Source of the DNA: Cytophaga aurantiaca DSM 3654
GTDB lineage: Bacteria > Bacteroidota > Bacteroidia > Cytophagales > Cytophagaceae
Assembly: GCF_000379725.1 (NCBI RefSeq)
Contig: NZ_KB903621.1
Location: forward strand, 62,001 to 126,000
Direction: 5' to 3'
Length of the DNA: 64,000 nucleotides
The notes beneath the pieces were generated by a model. That model worked only from the letters and a program-made list of their open reading frames with translations, did not search any database and was not told where the DNA came from. The position numbers were made by a program, and so were the translations under genes. Positions 1-6,674 of this stretch are shown in pieces (the first letter of the stretch is position 1; every line of letters starts with the position of its first letter).

Positions 1-1
1 A

Positions 2-943
2 CAAAAATATTTTCATCTTTTTTGGATTCCATTTTTTCCAATTGGTCAAGTATGGGTTATAAAGAAAAATGGCAGCTCCGATTTTTATGAGCCTTCGTCT
101 AAAATGAATAAGCATTTGAACGCCTTAGATTTAAAATATAACACCCCTTGGTACACGTTTACACTTTTACTAGCAGCGATTGTCACAATAGCTACCTATT
201 TTTCTTTTGTTGGAATTAATTCATATTACAACAATAAATTTCGCGAACTAGAGCTGGCAGAAAAAGAAAATAAACGAGTAGAAAAAGAAATCGAGCTTCT
301 TTCTGCCGTGTCAAATGGTAAGCCTGATACGTACTTTATTCTTAATGATAGCAACTCTGCTACTACAAGCTGTTTAAAAGTCATTTCTTCAGACGCAACT
401 ACGCTTACCTGTCTTATAAGCCAAATTGATAGATGTACTGATTATAACTATTGTGCATTAGAAGCTTTTGCAACCAATGAGAATTTCTATAATGAGCCGT
501 TTGATTCCGTTGTTGTTACAAAAGCAGATTTAATACATTCCTATAAGAATGGAGATGAGAAAATTCTGATGCATTACTTACCCATGAGACTTACAGGCTT
601 TCTTAGAATAGATCATCCTGTTTTTATTTTTAATGGTGTGAACTATAAAAACGGAAAATATAAAGGAACGTTTAAAAATATTGGTGCTGCCATCACACAA
701 ATTAAATTTAAACAAGATAATAAATCTGAAAATAATCTTTTGTTAGACACTGCTTCAATTAAGAAAAATTTAAAAACCGGAGAGAAGTTTGTACTTATCG
801 GAACATATACTGGGTCTAAGCCAATATTGTCAGGGAATCTGTTTTTTTTAAATCAGAATAATGAAGCAGATACGTGTATTTTATTTGTAGATGGATTAAA
901 CGAAAATTTGACTCGTAAATCAAATTCTCCTGATTCATTTTAA
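2..943 (+). CDS. Zinc-ribbon family membrane protein, 5' end outside window
   Basis: The reading frame is open from base 2, so the first ATG at 104 is internal and the real start lies before the window. The part before that ATG encodes KYFHLFWIPFFPIGQ, a signature I know from Bacteroidota proteins in which an N-terminal zinc ribbon precedes a membrane anchor; the cysteines themselves would be off the left edge. A strong transmembrane segment follows (about residues 18-40 counted from the ATG at 104), then a charged helical stretch rich in Lys and Glu, then a soluble domain with four Cys near residues 90-117. Function is not known. The gene runs toward the secreted protein at 980 with a 36-base gap, so they may be cotranscribed. 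Confidence is high that the frame is real and partial, moderate on family. Confidence 0.75.
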   Translation, partial: QKYFHLFWIPFFPIGQVWVIKKNGSSDFYEPSSKMNKHLNALDLKYNTPWYTFTLLLAAIVTIATYFSFVGINSYYNNKFRELELAEKENKRVEKEIELLSAVSNGKPDTYFILNDSNSATTSCLKVISSDATTLTCLISQIDRCTDYNYCALEAFATNENFYNEPFDSVVVTKADLIHSYKNGDEKILMHYLPMRLTGFLRIDHPVFIFNGVNYKNGKYKGTFKNIGAAITQIKFKQDNKSENNLLLDTASIKKNLKTGEKFVLIGTYTGSKPILSGNLFFLNQNNEADTCILFVDGLNENLTRKSNSPDSF

Positions 944-979
944 ATCTGAATTGTGGCTGAGAGATTAAAATAAATTGCC

Positions 980-1702
980 ATGAAAAGAATTCGATTATTG
1001 TTTCTTAGTCTTGCTCTGATTGCATCATTCACTGTATATGCAAGACCTCATGTATGCCCTAAAGACTCTATTGGCATTGTAAAAAAGAAAGAGGTTTACC
1101 CATTGATGGATAATTGCAAAGATTCCATTCAATGGGAAGAAGTCCGTATGAAAAATACAACCATTCAAAACAAAATCAATTCCGATATATATGCTCTTAT
1201 TCAACGTTTAAAAATAGATTCAGCAAATTTTGAAGCAGTATGCATAAAAGAAATTTCCTATGAAGCAAATTCAACAATTACCTATTCTCAAAATAACATC
1301 GTAAGTATATTTTTTAAGAGTCTCTTGATTTATCCAAATTTTAATAGTTCAACATCCCTTAAGACATTGAACTATTCGGTTAAAACAGGAGAGGCAATAT
1401 CTTTTCAGGAATTATTCAAACCTGAAAAACGATCTGCAATTGATTCCATTATTATAGCTGAAATGAAAATATGGTATAAAGAGATGGATCAAATAGATTT
1501 TGATGAAGAAGATATTTCCTGGTGGAAAGAACAAATTAAAAATGCACAGTTTAGTATCGAAGACACCCGCATCATATTATATCTTAGAGGCAATCATTGT
1601 GCATATTGTTCAGATGAAGATCCTTCAGTTGCTTTCGATTATACGGAATATAAAAATTATTTTAATAAGAAAGGTGTATTTAAAGCTTTGTTGAAAAAAT
1701 AA
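980..1702 (+). CDS. Secreted DUF3298/RsiV-like protein
   Basis: This 240-residue protein begins with a signal peptide (MKRIRLLFLSLALIASFTVYA, cleavage after about residue 21). The C-terminal half has the layout of DUF3298 domains seen in RsiV-type proteins: a segment of the form LNYSVKTGEAISFQELF, a long helix, then a strand-rich stretch ending with a tyrosine-rich motif near FDYTEYKNYF. A CAYC pair lies near residue 208. RsiV of Bacillus is an anti-sigma factor that binds lysozyme, but this protein has no cytoplasmic anti-sigma region, so only the extracytoplasmic fold is suggested. It lies 7 bases upstream of the DUF4180 gene. Family assignment is from memory of the domain layout and is moderate. 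Confidence 0.6.
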   Translation: MKRIRLLFLSLALIASFTVYARPHVCPKDSIGIVKKKEVYPLMDNCKDSIQWEEVRMKNTTIQNKINSDIYALIQRLKIDSANFEAVCIKEISYEANSTITYSQNNIVSIFFKSLLIYPNFNSSTSLKTLNYSVKTGEAISFQELFKPEKRSAIDSIIIAEMKIWYKEMDQIDFDEEDISWWKEQIKNAQFSIEDTRIILYLRGNHCAYCSDEDPSVAFDYTEYKNYFNKKGVFKALLKK

Positions 1703-1709
1703 GAGGTCA

Positions 1710-2066
1710 ATGAAAATCCAATCTCACCAATCTTCCAACACAAAAATTGCAGAAGTACTTTCTGAAAGCATTATTATTGATACAATTGAAGATGGATCAA
1801 ACTTAATGGCCGACATTTATTATCAAGGCTTTGATGCACTTATCCTTCATGAAAAAAATATTACTCCAACTTTCTTTGATCTGAAAACAGGAATTGCCGG
1901 CGAGATCCTGCAGAAATTTTCGAACTATCGGATGCGTCTCGCTATTGTTGGTGATTTTTCAAGCTATAACAGTAAAAGCCTGAACGATTTTATCTTTGAA
2001 AGCAATAAAAATAAGCAGATCAATTTTGTTGATTCGGTAGGAGAAGCAATTGAACGACTGAGGTGA
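1710..2066 (+). CDS. DUF4180 family protein
   Basis: A 118-residue soluble protein. The central region (YQGFDALILHEKNITPTFFDL, then TGIAGEILQKFSNYRMRLA and VGDFSSYNSKSLNDFI) matches the conserved core of DUF4180 as I know it. The family has no established biochemical role; members are often stand-alone or near regulators. An AGAGG Shine-Dalgarno-like stretch lies 5 bases before the ATG. The gene follows the DUF3298-like gene after 7 bases, so the two may share a transcript, although no functional link is known. Family call is fairly secure; function is unknown. Confidence 0.75.
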   Translation: MKIQSHQSSNTKIAEVLSESIIIDTIEDGSNLMADIYYQGFDALILHEKNITPTFFDLKTGIAGEILQKFSNYRMRLAIVGDFSSYNSKSLNDFIFESNKNKQINFVDSVGEAIERLR

Positions 2067-2208
2067 GTTGACAAGTTGTTGGCGACTCTGCGTTGTCTTC
2101 TGTTCTCTATTGCCGATTCGTTTTGGCAGAAACAACAACGGCAAGAACACAACCACAGTTTTTCAACAGAAACATTTATCAGATTGGCAAGGTCTAATAT
2201 TAAGAATC

Positions 2209-2556
2209 ATGGCCGCCACTAAAAAAATTACCAAACAGTTAATTCTTTCAAAAATATCTGATCTCTACCGCATTGGATTATCCTGTTCTATAATTCCATC
2301 TTTATGCGCTGCGTTGCTTGTACTTGATGCGTATACCATACACGTAATGGAATTGATGCCTTTTGTAATGCTGTTGTGCATCGTATTTCCTCTAGCATTG
2401 ATTGGCTTATTTTCTATAGTGACCGGCTTGAAGCTTGCTTCCAGAATTGAAAATGAACCGAAGATAACTGCGGGGACTTATAGTTTAATCGTTGGCATTG
2501 CTCTTTTTATAGGCCAACTCTGCAGCTTTGTATTTGTGTTTTTAAAAATTATGTAA
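2209..2556 (+). CDS. Small membrane protein, unknown
   Basis: The frame opens at a TTG at 2068, but the upstream part is low-quality coding sequence (Cys/Arg/Asn-rich) and the ATG at 2209 gives a normal protein of 115 residues starting MAATKKITKQ. Three hydrophobic segments are visible (roughly residues 22-40, 46-70 and 84-112), so it is probably an inner-membrane protein with little outside the bilayer. I do not recognise the family. It is followed within a few bases by a strong hairpin shared with the convergent PII gene. The start choice is the main uncertainty. Confidence 0.5.
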   Translation: MAATKKITKQLILSKISDLYRIGLSCSIIPSLCAALLVLDAYTIHVMELMPFVMLLCIVFPLALIGLFSIVTGLKLASRIENEPKITAGTYSLIVGIALFIGQLCSFVFVFLKIM

Positions 2557-2562
2557 ACAAAA

Positions 2563-2590
2563 AGCCTCCAAAGAATAATCTCCGGAGGCT
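2563..2590. terminator. Bidirectional hairpin terminator
   Basis: AGCCTCC (2563-2569) pairs with GGAGGCT (2584-2590) around a 14-base loop. It lies between the convergent ends of the small membrane protein gene (stop 2556) and the PII gene (stop 2614), as expected of a shared intrinsic terminator. Confidence 0.7.
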
Positions 2591-2613
2591 TCCTCTTAAC
2601 TGACTACTGACCA

Positions 2614-2955
2614 CTATCGTATCGCATCATCGCCGCGCGTTTTTGTACGCATACGAATTGCATCGAGTACATCATACACGAAAATCTTTCCGTCGCCTAC
2701 TTTACCTTCGGAGCCCGTTTCGATAATTACATCTATACACTTCTCCAGATTCTCATCGCTTACTACGCAGATGATCATTACTTTAGATAAGAGTACAATT
2801 GATTTTTCTGCACCTCTGTAAATTTCAGGAAATCCCTGCTGTAAACCAACGCCCTTCACAGGTACAACGGTCATACATGGAATGCCTACTTTTATTAAAC
2901 CTGCCTGTATTGCCTTCAACTTTGATGGCTTTACAATTGCTTCAATTTTTTTCAT
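2614..2955 (-). CDS. glnK: P-II nitrogen regulatory protein
   Basis: A 113-residue protein of exactly PII length. PII trimers sense ATP/ADP and 2-oxoglutarate and, when encoded beside amtB, plug the ammonium channel. Visible landmarks in E. coli numbering are Gln39, Tyr46 in EIYRGAE, Lys58, the ATP loop GKVGDGK (84-90), and Arg101/Arg103 near the C terminus. The T-loop residue that is uridylylated in proteobacteria, Tyr51, is Lys here, and the T-loop sequence (VGLQQGFPEIYRGAEK) differs from the usual GRQKGHTE. Regulation by uridylylation at position 51 is therefore excluded, while ligand binding should remain. It lies 11 bases downstream of amt on the same strand, the classic amtB-glnK arrangement. 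Whether it is named glnB or glnK is a convention. Confidence 0.93.
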   Translation of the reverse strand: MKKIEAIVKPSKLKAIQAGLIKVGIPCMTVVPVKGVGLQQGFPEIYRGAEKSIVLLSKVMIICVVSDENLEKCIDVIIETGSEGKVGDGKIFVYDVLDAIRMRTKTRGDDAIR

Positions 2956-2966
2956 CTATATAAAAT

Positions 2967-4220
2967 TTATTCGATGGTCGTATATGCTTCAATACCAAAT
3001 TCTACTGCATCGGTTCCTGCAAGCTCTTCGCGCTCGCCCAAACGGATGCCTGTCGTTTTCTTCAGTATAGTAAATACTATGTATGTTACTACAAATGAAC
3101 ATACAGCGATTACGGTTACACCCAATGCCTGCACGCCTAATAAATGCGCATCGCCTGTAGTGAATAAGCCGCCGTTTGTTGCAAACAAACCTACCGCTAA
3201 CGTTCCGAACAAACCGTTCACGCCGTGTACTGCAACAGCACCCACCGGATCATCTACTTTCATTTTATCGATTGCAACAACCGCTACATCAATTAAGATA
3301 CCTGCACATAAACCAATGATGATTGCAGAGTTTGCGCTCACTACATTACAACCTGCTGTGATCGCTACCAAACCTGCCAACACACCGTTGATCACCATGG
3401 TAATATCAATGCGTTTGTAACGAAGGAACGTATACACCATGGTAGAGATACCACCCATCGCTGAAGAAAGAAACGTGTTTGTTGCTACGGTACCGATCAA
3501 TTCCCACTTACCTACTGCTCCTAATGTTGATCCCGGATTAAATCCGAACCAACCGAACCAAAGTATAAATGCACCTACTGCAGACAGCGTTAAGTTGTGA
3601 CCCGGAATCGGGTTGATGGAACCATCTGCATTGTATTTACCAATACGCGGACCAAGAACGATTGCTGCTGCCAATCCGGCAAAGCCGCCCATGGCGTGTA
3701 CTGCAGCAGAGCCTGCAAAATCATTAAAGCCTAATTTGAATAACCAGCCATTTGGATTCCACACCCAGTTTGCTGCCAAGGGATACATACATGCACAAAA
3801 GAACAATACAAAGAATGCGTATGCCCAGATCTTCATACGTTCTGCAACTGCGCCCGATACAATGGAGATTGCTGCAATCGCAAAGCCCATTTGTATAAAC
3901 CAGAATAATTTGTTTGACACAGTGAGGCCTAATCCCATGTCGCCTTCAGGAATTCCAAAGTCAAAAGCCCACCAGCCATTTGATTTTCCGTAAGCTATAC
4001 CAAAGCCAACAGCATAAAATGCAATGCCGCCGAACATAATGTCGATCATTACTTTGGCAATAATACTAACGGCGTTTTTAGATCGCACAAATCCAGATTC
4101 CAGTAAGGCGAAGCCGCCTTCCATCTGAAAGATCAGTGCAGCACAAATTGCTACCCAGACTGTATCAATAGCATGGGTGAGCTCTACTTGCTGTGCAGCA
4201 AGCTCAGTCATTTCGTTCAT
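2967..4220 (-). CDS. amtB: Ammonium transporter (Amt/MEP/Rh)
   Basis: A 417-residue polytopic membrane protein with the expected 11 or so membrane spans. It conducts ammonia/ammonium across the inner membrane. The twin pore histidines are recognisable in SAAVHAMGGFAGL and VGAVAVHGVNGLFG, and the conserved Asp needed for ammonium binding lies just before the first of them (FNDFAGS). The N terminus is cytoplasm-like with no cleavable signal, which fits Bacteroidota Amt proteins. An alternative ATG lies three codons in. It is the first gene of an amt-PII unit, and its 5' side faces a 292-base divergent intergenic region that holds the promoter. Nitrogen-responsive control is expected from the family, but no NtrC-type site was identified. 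Confidence 0.95.
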   Translation of the reverse strand: MNEMTELAAQQVELTHAIDTVWVAICAALIFQMEGGFALLESGFVRSKNAVSIIAKVMIDIMFGGIAFYAVGFGIAYGKSNGWWAFDFGIPEGDMGLGLTVSNKLFWFIQMGFAIAAISIVSGAVAERMKIWAYAFFVLFFCACMYPLAANWVWNPNGWLFKLGFNDFAGSAAVHAMGGFAGLAAAIVLGPRIGKYNADGSINPIPGHNLTLSAVGAFILWFGWFGFNPGSTLGAVGKWELIGTVATNTFLSSAMGGISTMVYTFLRYKRIDITMVINGVLAGLVAITAGCNVVSANSAIIIGLCAGILIDVAVVAIDKMKVDDPVGAVAVHGVNGLFGTLAVGLFATNGGLFTTGDAHLLGVQALGVTVIAVCSFVVTYIVFTILKKTTGIRLGEREELAGTDAVEFGIEAYTTIE

Positions 4221-4385
4221 TTTAGATTAAAGAATAAAGGGTTATTGAATATACCGGTTAAATATATTCGCGGGCAAAGCTGTTAAAATATTCATGGATA
4301 AAAAAGGAAATGTATGTAAAAAGTTAAAATTGTGGGTTATTTTTTACCTCACTTTGATAAAATAAGATACTTTTTTGTCAATTCA

Positions 4386-4470
4386 GCATTATGAATAAGG
4401 CTGTGTGATATTTTTGTTATCATTTTCCCTTAAACTGTATCTTTTTTATTGTTTCGCATTATGAATAAGG
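4386..4470. repeat. 15-bp direct repeat in divergent promoter region
   Basis: GCATTATGAATAAGG occurs at 4386-4400 and again at 4456-4470, a 70-base offset. A T-rich stretch of similar composition (ATACTTTTTT and GTATCTTTTT) precedes both copies, so the pair may derive from a local duplication. They lie between the divergent amt and L,D-transpeptidase-like genes, where they could be regulator sites for the rightward gene. The 4221-4512 gap holds nothing else I could recognise. Confidence 0.6.
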
Positions 4471-4512
4471 TTCCCAATCCTATTTCGTTTAAGAGACATA
4501 ACTGATCCATTC

Positions 4513-5103
4513 ATGCTGCGACTTTTGATCCCCTTTTGCATTTTATTACTTGCAACCTGTTCAAGTGAAAAGAAAAATAGTGTTCATGAAAAAATTGATA
4601 GTGTTAAAATTGCCGAAGCATTTAAATTCTGTAAGAAAAATGGCTACGATACTTCAGCGGCTTTCTTTGTAGACATGAGCATTCATTCAGGTAAGAATCG
4701 TTTTTTTGTTTGGAACTTCGCAACTAAAAAGATCGTCTACGAAGGACTCTGCTGTCACGGCATGGGCAAAGGCAGTACAGGCGCAACTCCGGTGTTCAGC
4801 AATGAAAACGGAAGTTACTGCACCTCTTTGGGAAAATATAAAATCGGCATTCGTTCCTACAGTCAGTGGGGCATTCATGTACATTACAAGCTGCACGGAC
4901 TGGAATCGACAAACTCCAATGCATACAACAGGGTTGTGGTGTTACATTCGTATTATGCAGTCTCCGAAACAGAAATCTATCCCTCACATTTGTCGATGGG
5001 CTGGAGTCTTGGATGCCCTGTGGTCTCCGATGGCATGATGACAAACCTCGATGCGTTGCTGAAAAAGAAAACAAAGCCAACGTTGTTGTGGATTTATAAG
5101 TGA
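4513..5103 (+). CDS. Murein L,D-transpeptidase-like lipoprotein (copy 1)
   Basis: A 196-residue lipoprotein: LLLATC forms a lipobox with Cys16 as the lipidated residue. The catalytic-domain signature is of the YkuD_2 type (murein L,D-transpeptidase catalytic domain family): CHGMGKGSTGATPVFSN, an HGL...SNAYNRVVVLHS segment with His145, and SLGCPV with the probable nucleophile Cys168. Family members are thought to act on peptidoglycan stem peptides in the periplasm; activity here is inferred. The ATG at 4513 is well placed before the signal peptide. It is followed after 98 bases by a close paralogue in the same orientation, a tandem duplication. Confidence 0.8.
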   Translation: MLRLLIPFCILLLATCSSEKKNSVHEKIDSVKIAEAFKFCKKNGYDTSAAFFVDMSIHSGKNRFFVWNFATKKIVYEGLCCHGMGKGSTGATPVFSNENGSYCTSLGKYKIGIRSYSQWGIHVHYKLHGLESTNSNAYNRVVVLHSYYAVSETEIYPSHLSMGWSLGCPVVSDGMMTNLDALLKKKTKPTLLWIYK

Positions 5104-5201
5104 TCACTAAATTTTTTGAAGTCTGTATTTTTATCTTACTTCGTACTATGAACAGGTACAGAATAGATTTTCGTTTGTCACATATACATCATTCATTCAC
5201 G

Positions 5202-5789
5202 ATGCTGTTTATTATTTTTTTCTGCTTCGTATTGCTTTCAGCTTGCTCGGATGAAAAGAAAAACACGGTCTATGAAAAAGTCGACAGCAGTAAAGTTGCA
5301 CAAGCTTTTAAATTCTGTAAGAAGAATGGTTATGATACTTCTACCTGCTTTTTTATAGATATGAGTATTCATTCAGGTAAGAATCGATTTTTTGTATGGA
5401 ATTTTAAAACTAAAAAAATTGCGTATGAAGGGCTTTGTTGTCATGGTGTGGGTAAAGGCAGTACAACTTCAACGCCTGTGTTCAGCAATGAGAACGGCAG
5501 CAATTGCACGTCTTTAGGAAAATATAAAGTGGGTATCCGTTCGTATAGCAATTGGGGCATCCATGCGCATTACAAGCTACACGGATTGGAATCTTCAAAC
5601 TCAAATGCATATAGCAGAATTGTCGTATTGCATTCACATGATCCGGTTTCAGAAACCGAGATCTATCCTTTCCATTTATCGATGGGCTGGAGCCTGGGTT
5701 GTCCGGTTGTTTCAAACAAATTTATGAGAAGATTGGATGGCTTATTAAAAAATAAAAAGAAACCAACGTTGCTGTGGATTTATAAATAA
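5202..5789 (+). CDS. Murein L,D-transpeptidase-like lipoprotein (copy 2)
   Basis: A close paralogue of the preceding gene: the two proteins align without large gaps from the lipobox to the common C terminus TLLWIYK. The frame is open from a GTG at 5100, but only the ATG at 5202 places the signal peptide MLFIIFFCFVLLSAC at the N terminus, giving a 195-residue lipoprotein with Cys15 lipidated. The YkuD_2 features are kept (HGVGKGST, SNAYSRIVVLHS and the nucleophile motif SLGCPV, Cys at about 167). Differences lie mostly outside the active site. Both copies look intact, so dosage or divergent substrate or timing are possible. A strong hairpin terminator follows directly. Confidence 0.8.
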   Translation: MLFIIFFCFVLLSACSDEKKNTVYEKVDSSKVAQAFKFCKKNGYDTSTCFFIDMSIHSGKNRFFVWNFKTKKIAYEGLCCHGVGKGSTTSTPVFSNENGSNCTSLGKYKVGIRSYSNWGIHAHYKLHGLESSNSNAYSRIVVLHSHDPVSETEIYPFHLSMGWSLGCPVVSNKFMRRLDGLLKNKKKPTLLWIYK

Positions 5790-5791
5790 AA

Positions 5792-5819
5792 AAGCAATGC
5801 CCTGGTCCAGACATTGCTT
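5792..5819. terminator. Bidirectional hairpin terminator
   Basis: AAGCAATG (5792-5799) pairs with CATTGCTT (5812-5819), followed by a T run on the plus strand and preceded by an A run. It separates the second L,D-transpeptidase-like gene from the convergent lipoprotein gene. Confidence 0.75.
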
Positions 5820-5845
5820 TTTTACTATCGGAAAATTGTGTGTAA

Positions 5846-6538
5846 TTAATAATTTACAAAATATTCTGAGAATAACTGATTGAAAGAACCTTGTAATACT
5901 TTTACGTTTCCGCTACCGTCGTATAATTTACAAGACATCGATCCTTTTGCAGAAAGAAGTTTGGTTCCGTTAATGATAACTTCCTTTTGAGAATCAATTT
6001 TAATATAGCTTCCTGTCTGGCTCGCAGTACCTTTGTATGAAGCCCATTCTGTTCCATTATTATCTGTCAATTCTACATCCCAACCTTGAGTAGTCGGATA
6101 GTCTGAATTTGTCGATAGTGTAGAGAAGTTTGTGTAGTTGCCAGCTGCATATATATTTTTAATATCCTGCTCAGAAGGAGCATCTCTATCTGTATAGCTT
6201 ATTGATTTATGAACACGCATAACAAGTGCGTCTAGATCATTCCACTGACCTCCTTGATAAACAATTTTTGTCCAATATGAACCTTCCCAAAATTCATACA
6301 CATAATCGTTGCTATTTGCATAATCAACATAGTTGCCCGCAGAACTTGAGCCTACCCCATTATTGACGCCGGTTGTGTTGCCAATACCTGCCTGACTGTA
6401 TGCTGCATTGTCAAACGTTCCTTGAAAATAATATTCACTGCTATTTGATGGTGTAGGATCATCTTTCTTTTTTGAACACGAAGTGATCGCAACAAGCATA
6501 ACAATTGCGCATACTAATACGCTAAAAGATTTTTTCAT
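5846..6538 (-). CDS. Lipoprotein of unknown function
   Basis: A 230-residue protein with a type II signal peptide: the hydrophobic core ends with VAITSC, so Cys21 should be lipidated, followed by the Lys/Asp-rich tether common in Bacteroidota surface lipoproteins. The mature part is rich in Asn, Ser, Tyr and Gly and looks like an all-beta domain; the C-terminal half contains KIDSQKEVIINGTKLLSAKG, reminiscent of ligand-free beta-sandwich repeats. No enzymatic motif was seen and I do not recognise the family. It is monocistronic, with a 136-base AT-rich gap separating it from topB. Confidence 0.7.
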   Translation of the reverse strand: MKKSFSVLVCAIVMLVAITSCSKKKDDPTPSNSSEYYFQGTFDNAAYSQAGIGNTTGVNNGVGSSSAGNYVDYANSNDYVYEFWEGSYWTKIVYQGGQWNDLDALVMRVHKSISYTDRDAPSEQDIKNIYAAGNYTNFSTLSTNSDYPTTQGWDVELTDNNGTEWASYKGTASQTGSYIKIDSQKEVIINGTKLLSAKGSMSCKLYDGSGNVKVLQGSFNQLFSEYFVNY

Positions 6539-6654
6539 GAGGTTGAGTAGTTTATTATTTATTAAAGCTACAAAATATTTTGTTTGTTAAATATGATGCG
6601 TGTACCTATTAATGGTGATTTTTATTATATGCTGATGAAAAAAATATAAACCTT

Positions 6655-6671
6655 CCTATCCGTAGAGTTAG
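6655..6671. repeat. Interspersed 17-bp repeat, copy near topB
   Basis: CCTATCCGTAGAGTTAG at this position occurs again as its exact reverse complement at 63561-63577, and a diverged copy lies at 63430-63446. A shared 17-mer nearly 57 kb away at a similar location (just past a gene end) indicates an interspersed element. Confidence 0.6.
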
Positions 6672-6674
6672 CCC

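Noticed and set aside
1-90. Frame 1 tail ending in TGA at 88-90 as the end of another gene
   Set aside because: The overlapping frame 2 carries a recognisable family signature and continues into the gene, so frame 1 is a shadow.
2974-3993. Two long plus-strand frames (148 and 126 codons) opposite amtB
   Set aside because: They are antisense shadows of a strongly conserved membrane-protein gene, rich in Pro, Thr, Ala and Lys, with no family features.
5100-5201. GTG start extending the second transpeptidase-like gene upstream
   Set aside because: It would bury the lipoprotein signal peptide 34 residues inside the protein; the ATG at 5202 gives a normal lipobox.
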